Notes under the pieces: model-generated | Seen by the model: the letters and a program-made list of their open reading frames with translations, nothing else | Database searches by the model: none | Told to the model about the DNA's origin: nothing | Part shown: in pieces, positions 7,178 through 14,065 of the stretch | How positions within the stretch are numbered: position 1 is the first letter of the stretch | Layout of the letters: each line of letters begins with the position of its first letter | Position numbers and translations under genes: made by a program | Assembly (NCBI GenBank): GCA_910586735.1 | Contig: CAJUJW010000035.1 | Location: forward strand, 1 to 16,550 | Source of the DNA: an uncultured Oscillibacter sp. | Lineage (GTDB): Bacteria; Bacillota; Clostridia; Oscillospirales; Oscillospiraceae | Reading direction: 5' to 3' | DNA: 16,550 nt

Positions 7178-7372
7178 GTGCTTCACCTCCTTGTCAGTCT
7201 ACACCCAACCCCGGAAAAAAAGCAACCGACCAGCGGTAGAATCCGGCAAATTCCGCCTGTTTCAAGCGGTTCAGGTCCCAGAAAAAATTTTTCCCATATT
7301 TCCATTTTTAAGGTTGAACTAAGAAAGCCGCTGTATGATGCCCCCATCCTGTTGAACGAAAGGAGTTCCAGC

Positions 7373-8044
7373 ATGAAACCTCGGCACGAGTGGAAGCACG
7401 AAATCACCGCCGCCGACCGGCTGGTTCTCTCCGCCCGGCTCTCCGCGGTGGCCCGGCGGGACCGCCACGGGCAGAACGGCCGCTACGAGATACGGAGCCT
7501 GTATTTCGACGACCCCAAGGACACGGCCCTGCGGGAGAAAATCGACGGCGTGTCCCGGCGGGAGAAATTCCGAATACGGTATTACAGCGGCGACGCCTCT
7601 TACATCTGCCTGGAGAAAAAGAGCAAATGGGACGGCCTGTGCGGCAAGCGCTCCGTCCTTCTAAGCGCCCAGGAGGTCCAGGCCCTTCTGGACGGGGACC
7701 TGGACTGGATGTCCCGGTGCGGCAGGCCCCTGATTCAGGAGCTCTACAGTAAGATGAAAACCAGCGGCCTGAGGCCCAGGACCATCGTGGACTACGTCCG
7801 GGACGCCTATGTCTTCCCCGCCGGGAACGTGCGGGTGACGGTGGACTACAACATCCGCACCGGCCTGAACTCCACGGATTTTCTGAACCCCGCCTGCGTC
7901 ACCGTTCCCGCCGGGGACGCCCCCATGATTCTGGAGGTGAAATGGGACGAATTCCTCCCCGACATCATCCGGGACGCGGTGCAGCTCCCCGGGCGGCACA
8001 CCGCCGCTTTCTCAAAATACGCGGCCTGCCGCGTTTACGGATAA
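7373..8044 (+). CDS. VTC-domain polyphosphate polymerase
   Basis: This 223-residue protein corresponds to the catalytic VTC domain without SPX or membrane parts. It matches the tunnel-fold motifs: KHEI (~8-11), YEIRSLYFDD (~38-47), REKFRIRYYSG (~63-73), CLEKKSK (~79-85), basic residues R136 and R143, VRVTVDYNIRTG (~153-164), MILEVKWDEFLP (~185-196) and SKYAACR (~214-220). In yeast Vtc4 such basic residues line a tunnel that makes polyphosphate from ATP. The start is ATG 7373, preceded by AAAGGAG (7359-7365). A much longer in-frame reading upstream is antisense to the regulator and is rejected. It is first of a three-gene plus-strand cluster, 21 bases before the DUF4956 gene. A TATGAT at 7334 may be a -10 but has no well-spaced -35. 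Confidence 0.88.
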   Translation: MKPRHEWKHEITAADRLVLSARLSAVARRDRHGQNGRYEIRSLYFDDPKDTALREKIDGVSRREKFRIRYYSGDASYICLEKKSKWDGLCGKRSVLLSAQEVQALLDGDLDWMSRCGRPLIQELYSKMKTSGLRPRTIVDYVRDAYVFPAGNVRVTVDYNIRTGLNSTDFLNPACVTVPAGDAPMILEVKWDEFLPDIIRDAVQLPGRHTAAFSKYAACRVYG

Positions 8045-8065
8045 TCAAGAAAGGACTCGATCACT

Positions 8066-8737
8066 ATGACTTTTCAGGACATCTTCAAATCCAGCTTTCT
8101 GGAGAACGTCGCCAGCGTCAGCCTACTGGACATGGGCCTGGCCTTGATTCTGGCCTTCGGCCTGGGGCTGTTCATCTTCCTGGTCTACAAGAAGACCTTC
8201 ACCGGGGTCATGTACTCCTCCAGCTTCGGCGTGACCCTGGTGGCCCTGACCATGATTACCACCATGGTCATTTTGGCGGTCACCAGCAACGTGGTGCTGT
8301 CCCTGGGCATGGTGGGCGCGCTGTCCATCGTCCGGTTCCGCACGGCCATCAAGGAGCCCCTGGACATCGCCTTTCTGTTCTGGTCCATCGCCGTGGGCAT
8401 CGTCCTGGCGGCGGGCCTGATTCCGCTGGCGGTCATCGGCAGCGTGGTCATCGGCGTGACGCTGCTGGCCTTTGTCAACCGGAAGTCCCGCTGCGACCCC
8501 TACATAGCCGTCCTCCAGTGCGACGGGCAGGACAGCGAAAACCGGGCGGCGGAGTTCCTCCGGCAGAACACCCGCCGCTGCGTGGTGAAGAGCAAAACCG
8601 TGCAGAAGGACGCCGTGGAGCTGAACCTGGAAATCCGCCTGAAGGACGAAAACACCGGCTTCATCAACGCCCTGGCGGACCTCCCCGGCGTCCGCAGCGC
8701 GGTGCTGGTGAGTTACAACGGCGACTACATGGGCTGA
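8066..8737 (+). CDS. DUF4956 integral membrane protein
   Basis: This 223-residue protein has about four membrane segments in its first 137 residues (roughly 20-41, 55-78, 100-118 and 119-137), followed by a soluble C-terminal domain. The family core is SLGMVGALSIVRFRTAIKEP (~79-98), a conserved loop with two arginines and a lysine. The soluble part (~145-223) alternates strand and helix and ends with a GVRSAVLVSYNGDY segment reminiscent of ACT-like regulatory folds. DUF4956 proteins are often encoded next to VTC-domain and CotH-like genes, as here; no biochemical role is established to my knowledge. AAAGGA lies 10 bases before the ATG. It is separated from the CotH gene by only 12 bases, so the products probably work together. 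Confidence 0.85.
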   Translation: MTFQDIFKSSFLENVASVSLLDMGLALILAFGLGLFIFLVYKKTFTGVMYSSSFGVTLVALTMITTMVILAVTSNVVLSLGMVGALSIVRFRTAIKEPLDIAFLFWSIAVGIVLAAGLIPLAVIGSVVIGVTLLAFVNRKSRCDPYIAVLQCDGQDSENRAAEFLRQNTRRCVVKSKTVQKDAVELNLEIRLKDENTGFINALADLPGVRSAVLVSYNGDYMG

Positions 8738-8749
8738 GAGGAGCGGCCT

Positions 8750-10627
8750 ATGTCAACCCACAAATACATTGACAGGATCTGCGCCGCCGCCCTGGTCCTC
8801 TGCCTGCTGCTGACCGCCGGGTTCATGAATGGCGAGGCCCTGGGCGTCCGGCCCGCCGCCTCCGTCATGGGCTATGAGACCCGGCTGTTCGACACGGGGA
8901 GGGTCCACACCCTCGACATCGTCATGGACGACTGGGAGGGATTCCTGGAGACCTGCGAAAACGAGGAGTACGCCCAATGCGCCGTGGTCATCGACGGCGA
9001 GGCTTACCAAAACACCGCCATCCGGGCCAAGGGCAACACCTCCCTATCCATGGTCTCCGCCATGGACAGCGACCGCTACAGCTTCAAGCTGGAGTTCGAC
9101 CACTACGACAGCGCCCGGACCTACCACGGCCTGGACAAGCTGAGCCTGAACAACACCATACAGGACACCACCTACATGAAAGACTATCTCACCTATCAAA
9201 TGATGGGGGCCTTCGGCGCGGACGCGCCCCTGTGCAGCTATGTCTATATCACCGTCAACGGCCAGGACTGGGGCTTGTACCTGGCGGTGGAGGGCGTGGA
9301 GGACGGCTTCCTCCGGCGGAACTACGGCAGCGATCCCGGCCAGCTCTACAAACCGGACAGCATGAGCTTCGGCGGAGGCCGGGGCAACGGTCGGGAGTTT
9401 GACATGGACAAATTCCTGGACTCCGACGGGAACGGCGCACCCTCCAAGGGTCGGTCCTCCCCGGACGGCGCGTTCCCCTCCCCGCCGGACGGCCAGGCGT
9501 TCAGCGCCGGGCGTAACGGTCCCGGAGAAAGGGGCGAAGCCTTCGGCGGAGAAGTCGGAGGGAAAGCCCCCGGCGATTTTGAAGGCATGAACGGCGGCGA
9601 TGTCAAACTCCGGTACATAGACGACGACCCGGACAGCTATTCCAACATCTTCGAAAACGCCAAAACCGACATCACAAAGGCGGACCAGACCCGGCTCATC
9701 GCCTCGCTGAAGGCCCTGAGCGAGGGCGAAAGCCTGGAGGATATCCTGGACATGGACGAGGTCCTCCGCTACTTCGTGGTTCACAACTTCGTCCGAAACG
9801 GCGACAGCTACACCGGCTCCATGGTTCACAACTACTACCTCTACGAAAAAGAGGGCCGCCTCTCCATGATTCCCTGGGACTACAACCTGGCCTACGGCAC
9901 CTTCCAGAGCGGCGACGCGGGCGGCGAGGTCAACGCCCCCATCGACTCCCCCGTTGACGGCGGGGACAGCCGCCCTATGGTAGACTGGATTTTCGGCAGC
10001 CCGGAGTACACGGAGCTGTATCACCAGTATTTCCGGGAGTTCCTGGAGACCGTGGACATCTCGGAAATGATCGAGTCCGCAGCAGCACTGATTGCCCCCT
10101 ATGTGGAGAAGGACCCAACCCGGTTTTATACCTATGAGGAGTTCCAGACCGGCGTGGAGACCCTCCAGACCTTCTGCCGCCTCCGGGCGGAGAGCGTTCA
10201 AGGTCAGTTGGGCGGCGTGATTCCCTCCACGGAGGAGGGCCAGGTGTCGGACTCCTCCACCCTGGTGGACGCCTCCGCCGTCACCCTCTCCAACATGGGC
10301 ACCATGAACCGGGGCGGCGGCTTTGGCGGCGGACAGCCGCCCTCCCTGCCCGGCGGCGGTGGAATGCCGGACTTGCAGCCTCCCGCGGAGGGCCCGGCCC
10401 CGTCTGAACAAGAGGACCCGGCCATACCGGCCATGGAAACCCAGCCCGTGGAAATCCTGCGGCAGGGTCCCCCGGAACGGCCCGGCGGCGGCTTCCCCGG
10501 CGGACAGTTCCCAGGCGAAGCGCCCGCCGCCGTGAGCGGAAGCGTCCTGCTTCTGTCGGGGGTATCCCTGGCCGTCCTTCTGTCGGGGCTCCTGTTCGCC
10601 CTCCTCTTCCGGCGCAGAAAGAACTGA
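8750..10627 (+). CDS. CotH-family protein kinase, membrane-anchored
   Basis: This 625-residue protein begins with a signal/anchor segment (~10-27). The CotH kinase domain shows IRAKGNTS (~91-98), SFKLEFD with the likely ATP-binding Lys113, DKLSLNN (~129-135), MKDYLTYQMM (~143-152), LYLAVEGVEDGFL (~176-188), and SMIPWDYNLAYG (~372-383) with the metal-binding Asp376. A Gly/Pro-rich low-complexity insert (~205-280) lies inside the domain, a second Gly/Pro-rich tract (~520-590) follows it, and a C-terminal membrane segment (~597-620) ends in RRRKN. The kinase would therefore face the outside, tethered at the C-terminus. Bacillus CotH phosphorylates spore coat proteins; this homologue's substrate is unknown. 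SD AGAGGAG lies six bases before the ATG. It is last of the cluster, followed by a strong terminator. Confidence 0.9.
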   Translation: MSTHKYIDRICAAALVLCLLLTAGFMNGEALGVRPAASVMGYETRLFDTGRVHTLDIVMDDWEGFLETCENEEYAQCAVVIDGEAYQNTAIRAKGNTSLSMVSAMDSDRYSFKLEFDHYDSARTYHGLDKLSLNNTIQDTTYMKDYLTYQMMGAFGADAPLCSYVYITVNGQDWGLYLAVEGVEDGFLRRNYGSDPGQLYKPDSMSFGGGRGNGREFDMDKFLDSDGNGAPSKGRSSPDGAFPSPPDGQAFSAGRNGPGERGEAFGGEVGGKAPGDFEGMNGGDVKLRYIDDDPDSYSNIFENAKTDITKADQTRLIASLKALSEGESLEDILDMDEVLRYFVVHNFVRNGDSYTGSMVHNYYLYEKEGRLSMIPWDYNLAYGTFQSGDAGGEVNAPIDSPVDGGDSRPMVDWIFGSPEYTELYHQYFREFLETVDISEMIESAAALIAPYVEKDPTRFYTYEEFQTGVETLQTFCRLRAESVQGQLGGVIPSTEEGQVSDSSTLVDASAVTLSNMGTMNRGGGFGGGQPPSLPGGGGMPDLQPPAEGPAPSEQEDPAIPAMETQPVEILRQGPPERPGGGFPGGQFPGEAPAAVSGSVLLLSGVSLAVLLSGLLFALLFRRRKN

Positions 10628-10667
10628 AAAGGCCGCCGTCCGTCTTGCAGCGGGCGGCGGTCTTTTT
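10628..10667 (+). terminator. Terminator of the VTC-DUF4956-CotH cluster
   Basis: CCGCCGTCCG (10633-10642) pairs with CGGGCGGCGG (10651-10660) with one T-G pair. The stem extends outward through GG/TC and A/T pairs, and CTTTTTCTT follows. It begins at the cotH stop codon. Confidence 0.9.
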
Positions 10668-10691
10668 CTTGCGCGCTATAAACGGGAATTT

Positions 10692-10719
10692 ATTGCACAA
10701 AACTTAGTTTTTGTGCAAT
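10692..10719. repeat. Perfect AT-rich inverted repeat in intergenic DNA
   Basis: ATTGCACAAAA (10692-10702) and TTTTGTGCAAT (10709-10719) form an 11-bp perfect palindrome around CTTAGT. It lies between the cotH terminator and the yebC terminator, in convergent intergenic DNA. Neither side has a T tract, so it is not a typical terminator. It could be a regulator-binding palindrome, a third back-up hairpin, or a relic of an insertion. Confidence 0.6.
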
Positions 10720-10727
10720 CTTTAGGA

Positions 10728-10760
10728 TGAAAAGAAGGGCGGGCCTTTTTCAGCCCGTCC
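10728..10760 (-). terminator. Terminator of the DUF1858-trmK-nif3-yebC operon
   Basis: On the minus strand GGACGGGC (10753-10760) pairs with GCCCGCCC (10737-10744), with one G-T pair, across a loop from TTTTTCA-containing sequence. TTCTTTTC follows. It starts 10 bases after the yebC stop. Confidence 0.85.
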
Positions 10761-10770
10761 CTCTTGAGAA

Positions 10771-11505
10771 TCAGTCGTTGTCCCAGTTATGCCAGACGTT
10801 CTGCACATCGTCGTTGTCTTCCAGCATGTCAATGAGCTTTTGCATATTTTTCACATCGCCCTCTCCGCTGAGCGTGATGTAATTCTGGGGCACCATCTCC
10901 ACCTCGGCGTTGACAAAGCTGTATCCCTTCTCCTCCAGGGCCTTCACCACATCGTTGAAAGCGTCCGGGTCGCAGGTGATCTCCAGGGCGGGCCCGTCGG
11001 CCTCGAAGTCGGCGGCTCCGGCGTCCAGCGCGTCCATCATGACGGTTTCCTCGTCCAGTTCCCCGTCCTCGTTGTCGATGACAATGACTCCCTTTTTGTC
11101 GAAGGACCAGGAGACGCAGCCGATGGCCCCCAGGTTTCCGTTGCACTTGTCAAAGGCGTGGCGGACCTCCGGCGCGGTGCGCTGGCGGTTGTCGGTCAGG
11201 GCCTCCACGATGACGGCCACGCCGCCGGGGCCGTAGCCCTCGTAGGCAACGGCCTCGTAGCTGTCCGTATTTCCCGCCCCCAGGGCCTTGTCTATGGTCC
11301 GTTTGATGTTGTCGTTGGGCATGTTCACGGCTTTCGCTTTTGCTATGACCGTGGCCAGGCGGGAGTTGTTGTTGGGGTCTCCGGACCCGCCCTCTTTGAC
11401 CGCGACAATGATCTCACGGGCGATTTTGGTGAAAGCGGCGGAACGCTTGGCGTCCGCGGCGCCCTTGGTTTTTTGAATATTATGCCACTTAGAATGTCCA
11501 GACAT
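10771..11505 (-). CDS. yebC: YebC/PmpR family protein
   Basis: At 244 residues this is a typical full-length YebC-family protein. The N-terminus MSGHSKWHNIQ with KGAADAKRSAAFTKIAREI is diagnostic. Further family marks are NMPNDNIKRTIDKALG (~61-76), YEGYGPGGVAVIVEALTDN (~89-107) and NYITLSGEG near the end. Members were long annotated as DNA-binding transcriptional regulators (PmpR); more recent work ties the family to translation, including relief of ribosome stalling at proline-rich stretches and the mitochondrial homologue TACO1. AGGAG lies 10 bases before the ATG, overlapping the nif3 stop region, and the two genes are 5 bases apart. It is the last gene of its operon. The genus-level role is inferred from the family. 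Confidence 0.95.
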   Translation of the reverse strand: MSGHSKWHNIQKTKGAADAKRSAAFTKIAREIIVAVKEGGSGDPNNNSRLATVIAKAKAVNMPNDNIKRTIDKALGAGNTDSYEAVAYEGYGPGGVAVIVEALTDNRQRTAPEVRHAFDKCNGNLGAIGCVSWSFDKKGVIVIDNEDGELDEETVMMDALDAGAADFEADGPALEITCDPDAFNDVVKALEEKGYSFVNAEVEMVPQNYITLSGEGDVKNMQKLIDMLEDNDDVQNVWHNWDND

Positions 11506-11510
11506 GGGGT

Positions 11511-12290
11511 TTATTCTCCTTCCACATAATACTGAATCGCTTCCTTATGGGAAGCGGATTTTTGAATCCGCAGCTTGGGGAACCGCTGGGACAAAAAGGA
11601 AATCACGTGCCCGCAGACCGGGTCCTCTGTGGGGAAATGCCCCGCGTCGATGAGGTTGATTCCCTTCGCCTTGGCGTCCACAAACTGGTGATAGCTCAAG
11701 TCCGAGGTGACAAAGGTGTCGCACCCGGCGTAGATGGCGGCGTCCTCGAACTCCCCGCAGGCCCCGCCGCCCACGGCCACCCGGTGGACGGGCTTCCCCG
11801 CGTCGGCGTACCGCACGCCGTTGCAGCCCAGGGCCCTGGAGACCAAACGGACGAACTCCGGCAGGGCCATGGGCCCGGCCAGCCAGCCGCAGCGGCCCAC
11901 ACCCTCGTTGGTGAAACGTTCCGGGTTTTGAACGCCCAGAATCTGGGCCAGAATGTCGTTGACCCCGCCCTCGGCGCAGTCCAGATTCGTGTGCATGCAG
12001 ATGGCGGAGAGTCCCCCCTCCAGAAGCCGAAGCACCCGATTGCCGGTGACATCCCGGTCAGTCACGCTCTTTTGCCCGTGGAAAATGACCGGATGGTGGG
12101 TGACGATCAGGTCCGCCCCCCAGCGGACCGCCTCGTCGATCACATCCTCCGTGATGTCCATGGCCGCCAGGACCTTTCGGACCTCCCGGTCCCGCCGGCC
12201 CACAAGAAAGCCCACGTTGTCCCAATCCTGGGCGCACTCCCTGGGCGCCAGCTCAAAGAGCGCCTGTTCAATCTCGCTGACTGTTGGCAC
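11511..12290 (-). CDS. Nif3-like dinuclear metal centre protein
   Basis: This 259-residue protein is the short form of the Nif3/YqfO family (YqfO has a PII-like insert that is absent here). Metal-binding motifs are visible: DWDNVGFLVG (~22-31), LIVTHHPVIFHG (~61-72, His65/His66), MHTNLD (~99-104, Asp104) and AGHFPTEDP (~216-224, His218 and Glu222). Members form hexameric rings with two metals per subunit. They have been annotated as GTP cyclohydrolase I type 2, but the real substrate is unsettled. The start is GTG 12288-12290, preceded by GAGGAG about eight bases upstream, and it overlaps the end of trmK by 23 bases. The trmK-nif3 pairing is conserved in Firmicutes and supports both identifications. 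Confidence 0.93.
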   Translation of the reverse strand: MPTVSEIEQALFELAPRECAQDWDNVGFLVGRRDREVRKVLAAMDITEDVIDEAVRWGADLIVTHHPVIFHGQKSVTDRDVTGNRVLRLLEGGLSAICMHTNLDCAEGGVNDILAQILGVQNPERFTNEGVGRCGWLAGPMALPEFVRLVSRALGCNGVRYADAGKPVHRVAVGGGACGEFEDAAIYAGCDTFVTSDLSYHQFVDAKAKGINLIDAGHFPTEDPVCGHVISFLSQRFPKLRIQKSASHKEAIQYYVEGE

Positions 12291-12972
12291 GCCGCCACTC
12301 CTCTCTTAGGGACAGCAGCGCGGTGATGATCTCCCGCAGCGCGTCCCCTTTTTCCTGCCCTCCGCCGGATCGGTTGATGCCCGCCACGGCGGCCTGCAGC
12401 CGAATGATTTTCTCAATGATGTACCGCTCCCCCAGCGGGTCCCTCAGCAGGGCCGCCCCGCCGTGGAGCTGCCCCAGGGTCAGGGACATCTCCCCTCCCC
12501 CGGCCTCCATCACCGGGTAGAGGGTCCCCCGGTCCTTCACCAGCGCCTCCCGGCGGATGGCGTAGCCGTGTTCCGCCAGGAAGACCCGCAGCGTCTCCGC
12601 CCGGGACTGGGGCTGGAGCAGAAGCGTGTGGGTCCCGTCGGCGGTCCAGGGGGCTTTTGCCAGGATGGCGGCGATGTTCTCTCCCCCCATCCCGGCGATG
12701 ACGACGGTGTCCGCCTCCTCCGGGGAGACCACCGTCAGCCCGTCGCCCAGGCGGTAGTCGACGCCATTTGCGCCGTAGGTCCTCCCGGTTTCCCTGGCAC
12801 GGGCCAGGGGACCCTCCCGCAGGTCGCAGGCAATGGCAGAGACCACGCGCCCGTGAAGCCGGAGCCACACGGGCAGATAGCCATGGTCCGTGCCAACATC
12901 CGCGAGCCGCGCGCCGGGGGGCACCCAGTCCGCCAGCAGATGGAGACGGGGCGTCAGTTCAAAGTCCCGCAA
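12268..12972 (-). CDS. trmK: tRNA (adenine22-N1)-methyltransferase TrmK
   Basis: This 234-residue SAM-dependent methyltransferase makes m1A22 in tRNA of Gram-positive bacteria. The N-terminal Rossmann domain shows LTPRLHLLADWV (~6-17), motif I LADVGTDHGYLP (~23-34), CDLREGPLARA (~49-59), and the catalytic-region VIAGMGGE (~90-97) followed by LLQPQS (~117-122). The C-terminal ~60 residues are helical, as in YqfN. The start is a TTG at 12970-12972, one base after the TGA of the DUF1858 gene, with AAGGCGG about six bases upstream; coupling to the upstream gene is likely. It overlaps nif3 by 23 bases. In many Firmicutes this pair follows rpoD; here it follows a DUF1858 gene instead. Confidence 0.92.
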   Translation of the reverse strand: MRDFELTPRLHLLADWVPPGARLADVGTDHGYLPVWLRLHGRVVSAIACDLREGPLARARETGRTYGANGVDYRLGDGLTVVSPEEADTVVIAGMGGENIAAILAKAPWTADGTHTLLLQPQSRAETLRVFLAEHGYAIRREALVKDRGTLYPVMEAGGGEMSLTLGQLHGGAALLRDPLGERYIIEKIIRLQAAVAGINRSGGGQEKGDALREIITALLSLREEWRRANSQRD

Positions 12973-12973
12973 G

Positions 12974-13183
12974 TCACTCCGCCTTTTTGTTGGCCTCTTC
13001 GTTCACCAGGGCCAGCAGCTTCTCCACGTCGATGCCGTGGACCATGCAGGCCTCTTCCACGGTCTCCCCGCGGGAGGAGGGGCAGCCCAGGCAGTGCATG
13101 CCGATGGACAGGAAGATGGGCGCGGTCTGGGGGGCGATGTCCAGGATATCGCCGATGATGGTGTCTTTTGTGATTTCGATCAT
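12974..13183 (-). CDS. DUF1858 small redox/metal-type protein
   Basis: This is a 69-residue protein. The family pattern is MIEITKDTIIGDILDIAP at the start, IFLSIGMHCLGCPSS with a CxxC pair (Cys31, Cys34), then ETVEEACMVHGIDVEKLLALVN. DUF1858 domains occur alone, fused to hybrid-cluster-type proteins, or in ScdA/RIC-type iron-sulfur repair proteins. The function of stand-alone copies is not established; a role in metal or sulfur handling is inference. An in-frame start 29 codons upstream exists, but GGAGGAATCCAGAA directly before ATG 13181-13183 and the family's usual length fix the start here. It is first in the operon with trmK, nif3 and yebC, downstream of a consensus promoter. Confidence 0.9.
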   Translation of the reverse strand: MIEITKDTIIGDILDIAPQTAPIFLSIGMHCLGCPSSRGETVEEACMVHGIDVEKLLALVNEEANKKAE

Positions 13184-13279
13184 TTCTGGATTCCTCCGTA
13201 TTGAAAAATTAAGAAGCTGTTGGGCCGCCGGGTTCCCTGATTCCTGGGACAATCTTCCACGAACGGCCATCGTCCAGCT

Positions 13280-13308
13280 ATTATACTCTATTATTTGCCC
13301 GAATTCAA
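13280..13308 (-). promoter_or_regulatory. Sigma-A promoter of the DUF1858-trmK-nif3-yebC operon
   Basis: On the minus strand TTGAAT (13303-13308), a 17-base spacer and TATAAT (13280-13285) are near consensus. The predicted start near 13273 leaves a ~90-base leader before the DUF1858 ATG. I saw no recognisable riboswitch in that leader. Confidence 0.85.
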
Positions 13309-13338
13309 TAGAAAATCCGACAAAAGCCGAAACTGTTC

Positions 13339-13911
13339 TCAGGTTGTCCTCTCCTCCCGGTAGCTCTCCGCCGCCTCGTCCAGCATGGCCATTAGCTTGC
13401 GCTCCGCCTCCGTGCCCACCAGCGTCCTGGGATAAACCAGGCAGAGCCCCTGGTTTTCCAGATAGCCCTCATAGCAGTCCATCCCGTAAAAGTACATCAG
13501 GCCCCCGAAGTATTCCATCTTCGCCTTGAAATAAAATTTCCCGGAAAGCGGCGTGAGCTCCAGGGCCCCTGTGAAGGCGCCGCCCTCCTTGAACTCCTCC
13601 ACGGCGGCGTATACCGGGTCGTCGCATTGAATCGCCAGATAGGGATAGGAGTCTTCCTCGCCGTATTCGCCGTCCGGCGCGTAGGTGTGGAGCATCTCCA
13701 CCTCCCCCGCGTGGGACTTTGCGGGCTTGAAGGCGTCGTTTACCAGAAAGGCCGTCCGGTACTCACAGCCGTCCTCTCCATAGAAGAACTCTTCCGCGAA
13801 GCGCGACGTGGGCGCGAGGACCAACTCCCCCTCAGCCAGCACATTCTGAAACGCCTCCCCCGGGGCGTTCACCTGCTTGAGCTTTTTCGCCAGTTTGTCA
13901 AACAGTCCCAT
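13339..13911 (-). CDS. Uncharacterised cytoplasmic protein
   Basis: I do not recognise this 190-residue protein. It starts MGLFDKLAKKLKQ, a basic amphipathic helix, and has no signal peptide or membrane segment. The body is acidic and rich in aromatic residues, with probable beta structure (for example FYFKAKMEYFGGLMYFYGMD, ~126-145) and a helical C-terminus (TEAERKLMAMLDEAAESYRE, ~167-186). Cysteines are few and unpaired. It reads like a small house-cleaning or phenotype-less domain protein common in clostridia. Start support is strong: AAAGGGGAGGT with GGAGG eight bases before the ATG. It has its own near-consensus promoter and no visible terminator before the next operon's promoter, so read-through into DUF1858-trmK is possible. 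Confidence 0.8.
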   Translation of the reverse strand: MGLFDKLAKKLKQVNAPGEAFQNVLAEGELVLAPTSRFAEEFFYGEDGCEYRTAFLVNDAFKPAKSHAGEVEMLHTYAPDGEYGEEDSYPYLAIQCDDPVYAAVEEFKEGGAFTGALELTPLSGKFYFKAKMEYFGGLMYFYGMDCYEGYLENQGLCLVYPRTLVGTEAERKLMAMLDEAAESYREERTT

Positions 13912-13962
13912 TTCAAAACCTCCCCTTTCCCGCCGGGTTCCCGTGGACTTAAATCTATCCTG

Positions 13963-13991
13963 ATTTTAGCACAGGCCCCCGGCTCTTTCAA
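13963..13991 (-). promoter_or_regulatory. Sigma-A promoter of the 190-residue protein gene
   Basis: On the minus strand TTGAAA (13986-13991), a 17-base spacer and TAAAAT (13963-13968) form a good promoter. The predicted start is near 13956, about 45 bases before the ATG. The -35 lies just after the terminator of the upstream zinc-ribbon gene. Confidence 0.8.
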
Positions 13992-13993
13992 GG

Positions 13994-14024
13994 AAAAACG
14001 CCCCCACGCAAAAACGTGAGGGCG
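13994..14024 (-). terminator. Terminator of the zinc-ribbon gene
   Basis: CGCCCCCACG (13999-14008) pairs with CGTGAGGGCG (14015-14024) with one mismatch and a CAAAAA loop. On the minus strand TTTTTCC follows the hairpin. It starts about 40 bases after the stop codon at 14066. Confidence 0.85.
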
Positions 14025-14065
14025 CTTTCATTGAATTGGCACAAGAGACGAAACCGGAAAACCGA

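Noticed and set aside
7314..7339. TTGAAC ... TATGAT as promoter of the polyphosphate cluster
   Set aside because: The spacer is only 14 bases, too short for a normal sigma-A promoter; kept only as a remark.
6104..7372. Upstream extension of the polyphosphate polymerase reading frame
   Set aside because: The extension is antisense to the XRE regulator and nonsensical as protein, while ATG 7373 has a good ribosome site and family-sized product.
9044..10411. 455-codon minus-strand ORF
   Set aside because: Antisense shadow of the CotH-family gene; no family motifs seen.
13184..13270. 29-residue N-terminal extension of the DUF1858 protein
   Set aside because: It lacks a ribosome site and family similarity; the ATG at 13183 has GGAGG at proper spacing, and the extension falls in the predicted 5' leader.
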